From: Glaciecola sp. UBA2563 | GTDB taxonomy: Bacteria > Pseudomonadota > Gammaproteobacteria > Enterobacterales > Alteromonadaceae | Direction: 5' to 3' | Assembly: GCA_002340325.1 (NCBI GenBank) | Contig: DDLV01000167.1 | Span: 1-8,263, forward strand | Length of the DNA stretch: 8,263 nt | Shown here: positions 4,579 to 8,263 of the stretch, in pieces | Layout of the letters: the number at the start of each line of letters is the position of its first letter | How positions within the stretch are numbered: position 1 is the first letter of the stretch | Position numbers and translations under genes: made by a program | The notes under the pieces: generated by a model | What the model saw: only the letters and a program-made list of their open reading frames with translations | What the model was told of the DNA's origin: nothing | The model's database searches: none

Positions 4579-6591
4579 ATGCGCATAATTTTTATGCTAC
4601 TAGCGTTCTCGCTATTGTCGGTACCGGCAGTCGCTGAGGATTCAAAACAACCTAAAATAGAGCCTTCATCCGTGTCAATTGAAGCGTTTTTCAAACGCGC
4701 TCAGTTTGAAGATATGGTGATATCCCCTGATGGCAAACACATTGCCGTGACTTTTGTCGAACAATCAGACCCTACATCAACGACATTGGCGGTTATGGAC
4801 ATCGGTTTGACCAAGATCTTGTCAAGTTTTAATTTTGGCGAATTCAGACGAATACAGGATATTCATTGGCCGCGTAACGATCGCATTATGTTTGCATACG
4901 CCAAGTTTGTTGGGTTTTTAGATACTAGAGGGGAAGCACCGGAGTATGTCGCTTACGACCTTGATGGGAAGAATGGAAGACAAATAACTAATCCTTTGGG
5001 TGCGAATTATGAAATCGTAAGTTTATTACCCAATGACCCCGAGAAGATTCTTGTCACTAAGGCAAATTACGGAGATATCACCGACAGGCAGGGTGATTTT
5101 AACCAAGTTCCAGTTAAATTGTTTGAAATCGATATCGACAGGGGTAAGGAAGATTACATTGCGACTGAGCCACCTAGTGTTAATCAGATTATCGCAGACA
5201 CGAATGGAGTTCCACGCGTCGCGTTAGGTTATCTAGAAAAACGAAACGACCGATTAGGTTATGGTACGTATACGGCTTATGTCAAGAAAACGCCGACATC
5301 AAGTTGGACTGAGATCGATACTTCACGGTTTTACAAAGAAGATGGAGCGAGAGCTTCAGTAACGCTCTTAGGTTTTAATAAAGAGAGCACGACCGCTTAT
5401 GTTTCCACCGATTACAAAAGCGACCTACCCGCTATCTACAGCGTAGACATGTCAACATTGGAATACACAAAGGTTAAGCAGTTAGACAAAGTCATTCTCC
5501 GTGATGAAATTCTAGGTTTCGATGAAACACTTTATGGCTACTGGACGTCACCTAATTACAACAAGAAACTCTTTCTTGGCGACGACAACCCCATGGAAAA
5601 AATGATGAATCAATTGTACGCCAGCTTTGGGGGAACTCAGGAAGATATGGATATTTCCATAACCTCAATGTCAGAGGATGAAAATTTGGTGGTCTTGAAT
5701 GTGTCTTCTGACCGGGATCCTGGTGCGTTTTATTTATTCAATCGCGGGCTTGATGGTTCTGAAGCAAACATTTCATTACTCGCATTTGCCAAACAGGAAA
5801 TAAACCCGGACCTCATGGCAGACATGGTACCTTTCGAATTCAAATCGCGAGATGGCGTACCGTTAAACGGTTATTATGTTCTACCAACCGTAGGTGAAGC
5901 ACCGTTTCCAATGGTTCAAATCATACACGGTGGGCCTCATGGCCCGAGAGATTTCTGGGGTTGGAATCGCGAAGCACAGTTCCTCGCGAGCCGAGGTTAT
6001 GCCGTTGTGTCTGTAAACTTTAGGGGCTCTGGCGGTTATGGTGTTGATTTTGAGCGTTCCGGCTACCGAGAGTGGGGTGGCAAGATGATCAATGACATGA
6101 CGGATGCGACCATGTGGATGGTTGATCAAGGACATGCTGATAAAGACCGTTTATGTGTTTACGGAGGCTCTTATGGTGGTTATGGCACATTGCAAAGTGT
6201 GGTACGTGAGCCAGATCTCTACAAGTGTGGAATTGGCTATGTGGGTGTCTATTCGTTGTTTGAAATGAAACGCTCGGGTGATATTCCAAAACGTCGCACG
6301 GGCCGAAAGTTCCTAGATATGGTATTGGGTACTGACGATGATTTGATGACACGTTTCTCGCCTGCGCTTAATACAGATAAAATAAAAGCCGAATTATTTA
6401 TTGCGCATGGCCGAGAAGACGTCAGAGTGCCGATGGAGCAATATGAAGTGCTTTCTGACAACTTGAAAAAAGTAGGTAAAAACTACAAATCGATGGTCAG
6501 AGATGAAGGCCACGGTTATCAACAAATGCAAAATGTTGTAGATTTTTACTCAGCGATGGAAACCTTTCTGGCACAAAACCTGAAAAAGTAG
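4579..6591 (+). CDS. Secreted S9-family serine peptidase (prolyl oligopeptidase superfamily)
   Basis: The 670-aa product is an exported alpha/beta-hydrolase peptidase of MEROPS family S9, closest in layout to the acylaminoacyl/dipeptidyl peptidase-like members. A Sec signal peptide covers residues 1-19 (cleavage likely after AVA, before Glu20). Residues about 35-410 form a beta-propeller-like region, starting with the ISPDGKHIAVT blade motif (48-58). The catalytic domain (about 415-670) shows the oxyanion segment HGGPHG (450-455), FRGSGGYG (481-488), nucleophile Ser531 in GGSYGG, Asp614 in HGREDVRVP and His645 in DEGHGY, so the triad is complete. It probably trims peptides in the periplasm or outside the cell; substrate specificity cannot be read from sequence. 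It is a single-gene unit with a structured upstream region and a strong terminator after it. Confidence 0.94.
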   Translation: MRIIFMLLAFSLLSVPAVAEDSKQPKIEPSSVSIEAFFKRAQFEDMVISPDGKHIAVTFVEQSDPTSTTLAVMDIGLTKILSSFNFGEFRRIQDIHWPRNDRIMFAYAKFVGFLDTRGEAPEYVAYDLDGKNGRQITNPLGANYEIVSLLPNDPEKILVTKANYGDITDRQGDFNQVPVKLFEIDIDRGKEDYIATEPPSVNQIIADTNGVPRVALGYLEKRNDRLGYGTYTAYVKKTPTSSWTEIDTSRFYKEDGARASVTLLGFNKESTTAYVSTDYKSDLPAIYSVDMSTLEYTKVKQLDKVILRDEILGFDETLYGYWTSPNYNKKLFLGDDNPMEKMMNQLYASFGGTQEDMDISITSMSEDENLVVLNVSSDRDPGAFYLFNRGLDGSEANISLLAFAKQEINPDLMADMVPFEFKSRDGVPLNGYYVLPTVGEAPFPMVQIIHGGPHGPRDFWGWNREAQFLASRGYAVVSVNFRGSGGYGVDFERSGYREWGGKMINDMTDATMWMVDQGHADKDRLCVYGGSYGGYGTLQSVVREPDLYKCGIGYVGVYSLFEMKRSGDIPKRRTGRKFLDMVLGTDDDLMTRFSPALNTDKIKAELFIAHGREDVRVPMEQYEVLSDNLKKVGKNYKSMVRDEGHGYQQMQNVVDFYSAMETFLAQNLKK

Positions 6592-6618
6592 CATTTCACT
6601 GAAGGTCTAAATTTGACT

Positions 6619-6653
6619 AAAGCCGCCAAGTTATTTGAATGGTGGCTTTTTTT
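6619..6653 (+). terminator. Intrinsic terminator of the S9 peptidase gene
   Basis: AAAGCCGCCA (6619-6628) pairs with TGGTGGCTTT (6640-6649), with one G-U pair, around an 11-nt loop; a run of seven T (6647-6653) overlaps the end of the stem. It begins 28 bp after the peptidase stop. On the minus strand the stem is followed by only three T, so it should act mainly on plus-strand transcripts, although it could weakly stop the convergent gene as well. Confidence 0.88.
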
Positions 6654-6697
6654 GTGAGCGTTAAGAAGGTGAGACAAAACCCTAGATATATTGATTT

Positions 6698-7405
6698 TTA
6701 AGTGTTACTCAAACTAAGGCCGAGCTCTATGGCCTTAATCGTATCAACGGAATCAAATTGAATCTTGCATTCTGCGGCAATCATTCTGCGCCACACGCTG
6801 CGCATTTCGTCTGCTCGACTTCCTGTCCAAAACGTTTCCGTTTTATCTATGTAGGCAAGCACAGGTGCAACATGACCATCACTATATAGTTGCCGAATAA
6901 GCGTGAAATCAGGACCAAAAGAACCCAATAAAGGCGAGCCTGTCACGTCAATGGACTTTAACAATTCATCGAATGCTTCCTGATTGTTTCCTTGCCTGTA
7001 GGCAATCCAAGCCCGAGCAATACCAACTGCGTGCGTTTCATTGCTGAAACCATCAAACGCGTCACCTGCTATATGCTGGTCAATACTAAGCTCGTTGGCA
7101 TGTTTAAATACAAGATCGATTTTCGCTGACACTTCATTTATGGGGTCAAATTGTGCGCTGAATTTAAGGTGCCGGCTTAGACTTGCGATGACCTTATATA
7201 GATTATTTCCAACGGACAGACTGATATTGTAATCACGCAACGTGTCGTTAAGCAGTCGCTTGTTTTTAACTTCAAACTGCGCAAATTGATTTTCGACATA
7301 ACGATGATATTCAGGATCGTCACACCCCATAGTATAATCAGCGAAGCTTAATCTGCTCCAGATTAAGCTAGCAAAGACGCATATTACGGCGAGAGATTTC
7401 ATCAT
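6698..7405 (-). CDS. Exported protein of unknown function, 235 aa
   Basis: I do not recognise this protein. It starts with a Sec signal peptide (residues 1-22, basic MMK, hydrophobic LAVICVFASLIW, likely cleavage after LSFA before Asp23). The mature part is mostly predicted helical. It has a TPR/Sel1-like helical stretch near 125-155 (ARAWIAYRQGNNQEAFDELLK), but no full repeat array can be shown. Two cysteines remain in the mature chain, Cys28 and Cys213, near its two ends; they could form a disulfide. No catalytic motif is visible. Two ATG codons stand side by side at the start (7405 and 7402 on the minus strand) without a good ribosome binding site. It lies 133 bp downstream of the M16 protease on the same strand, so the two may be co-transcribed, and it converges on the S9 peptidase. 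Confidence 0.78.
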   Translation of the reverse strand: MMKSLAVICVFASLIWSRLSFADYTMGCDDPEYHRYVENQFAQFEVKNKRLLNDTLRDYNISLSVGNNLYKVIASLSRHLKFSAQFDPINEVSAKIDLVFKHANELSIDQHIAGDAFDGFSNETHAVGIARAWIAYRQGNNQEAFDELLKSIDVTGSPLLGSFGPDFTLIRQLYSDGHVAPVLAYIDKTETFWTGSRADEMRSVWRRMIAAECKIQFDSVDTIKAIELGLSLSNT

Positions 7406-7538
7406 TAATTAAGGTTTTTTGGCGTTACCCCAATTATTACTCACTAACAACGTAGAATGATCGGCTACGTAAAAGTTATTATTTTGGTATGTGTAAAGAT
7501 GCAGTTCCTTTGTATTTTCTGGTTCTGGTTTATAGTCT
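7406..7538 (-). other. Gap between the M16 protease and the 235-aa gene
   Basis: No gene is seen. A 6-bp inverted repeat, ACGTAG/CTACGT (7450-7455, 7465-7470, 9-nt loop), is the only stem and is not followed by a T-run on the minus strand. A tandem TTCTGG repeat lies at about 7517-7529, just past the M16 stop. Neither is a convincing terminator, so readthrough from the protease gene is possible. Confidence 0.35.
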
Positions 7539-8263
7539 TTAATTCTCAGACGCCTCTACCGTTACTCTGTACGCTCGTTCTTCCGTCAGGTATTTATTGG
7601 CAGCCGCTATAATTTCTTCAGTCGTAATGCTCTTGTAATCTTCCAGTATTGTTTTTACATCCTCTAAGCGCCATGGGTCTCTCTGTGTTTTAGCAAGTCT
7701 AGATAACCAAACTTGGTTGTTTTGTGCGTCTTGTTCTAGTCGCTCAACAAGAGGTGTTACGGCGCGCTGTAAATCATCTTCGCTTACATTTCCGTCCTTT
7801 ACCGATGTCACAATTTGACTTGTTGTTTCGTAAGCAGCGTCAAGTGTCTCAGGGGTCACATCTACGCCCATCCACATAAAGCCAAAATCTTCAAAAACAG
7901 TGGACGTTTGAGAGGAAACGATTGGACTATATGTTGCCCCCAATTCTTCTCGAAGTACTTCGATTGCTTTTAAACTTAAAATGTCAGAAAGCACCTGCAG
8001 CACTCTCCTCTCCCTAGACGATTTACCGCCTATAGTTCGGTAAAACGTATTGGCCATTGCCTGATTGGGTTGTCCATTAAACTCAACGGTCTGGATAGCC
8101 TGTCCGGTCTCTACTATATCGACGACAGCATTTTCTTCGTAGGAGGGGAAATCTTGACTGCGGTTGGGCAATGCGCCAAATGTCTTACCTACCAACTCCG
8201 CTGCTTGTTCGACGGTGATATCACCGACAATAGTGATTTCGACAGGTGCGTCTGCTAATGAAG
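7539..8263 (-). CDS. M16-family (insulinase/pitrilysin-type) zinc protease, C-terminal part (partial)
   Basis: The frame is open to the right window edge, and 240 residues before the TAA at 7539-7541 are visible. The gene therefore starts outside the window; a TTG at 8193-8195 is internal, not a start. The visible part begins PVEITIVGDITVEQAAELVGKTFGALP, a hallmark of the M16 peptidase C-terminal (inactive-type) domain. It continues with VLSDILSLKAIEVLREELGATYSP, containing the RxxLGATYS substrate-groove motif, and ends at the family's usual C-terminus (AANKYLTEERAYRVTVEASEN). The zinc-binding HxxEH motif must lie upstream, so activity cannot be judged. The layout fits PqqL-like or periplasmic M16 proteases with several M16 domains. 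No hallmark is damaged. Confidence 0.9.
   Translation of the reverse strand, partial: SLADAPVEITIVGDITVEQAAELVGKTFGALPNRSQDFPSYEENAVVDIVETGQAIQTVEFNGQPNQAMANTFYRTIGGKSSRERRVLQVLSDILSLKAIEVLREELGATYSPIVSSQTSTVFEDFGFMWMGVDVTPETLDAAYETTSQIVTSVKDGNVSEDDLQRAVTPLVERLEQDAQNNQVWLSRLAKTQRDPWRLEDVKTILEDYKSITTEEIIAAANKYLTEERAYRVTVEASEN

Noticed and set aside
5033..6461. Several open frames in other frames within the S9 peptidase gene
   Set aside because: All lie inside a full-length peptidase with an intact catalytic triad; none has a domain or its own start signals.
8070..8258. Plus-strand open frame opposite the M16 protease
   Set aside because: The M16 frame on the minus strand has the VGDITVEQA and FGALP hallmarks over the same bases, so this is a shadow.

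Overview
The window looks like a chromosomal stretch of a moderately AT-rich Gram-negative gammaproteobacterium, most like the Alteromonadales. The reasons are the combination of a YicC-family endoribonuclease, an HDOD-domain protein, a type IV prepilin-like protein, a secreted S9 serine peptidase and an M16 zinc protease, plus Sec signal peptides of the Gram-negative type. The taxonomic placement is inference from gene content and protein style. I see no rRNA, tRNA, CRISPR array, insertion sequence or phage module.

Layout, left to right: the 3' end of an unrecognised plus-strand gene (2-115); an inverted-repeat-rich gap (116-365); yicC (366-1229, +), whose stop codon lies in the loop of a perfect 12-bp inverted repeat; a MarR-type HTH fused to a GNAT acetyltransferase (about 1313-2293, +) behind a good sigma70-like promoter. 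It converges, with an 8-bp gap, on a membrane-anchored HDOD protein (2302-3438, -, TTG start). A divergent intergenic region (3439-3709) holds a quasi-palindrome with a TATAAT on both strands, and separates HDOD from an orphan prepilin-like gene (3710-4219, +). A 359-bp gap (4220-4578) carries three small hairpins or palindromes and leads to a secreted S9 prolyl-oligopeptidase-family enzyme (4579-6591, +), closed by a clear intrinsic terminator (6619-6653). On the minus strand follow an unrecognised exported 235-aa protein (6698-7405) and, upstream of it, the C-terminal part of an M16 metalloprotease (7539-8263, cut by the window end).

The genes do not form one obvious pathway. Most are single transcription units separated by their own control regions; only the M16 protease and the 235-aa exported protein could share a transcript. 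A loose theme on the right is envelope or periplasmic proteolysis (S9 and M16 peptidases with an exported helper-like protein). On the left it is RNA turnover and regulation (YicC, MarR-GNAT, HDOD). I found no convincing new multi-gene system. The best leads are the non-coding elements (stop-codon hairpin, symmetric promoter-like palindrome, operator-like palindrome before the peptidase) and three under-characterised proteins (the MarR-GNAT fusion, the orphan pilin with a long leader, and the 235-aa exported protein).
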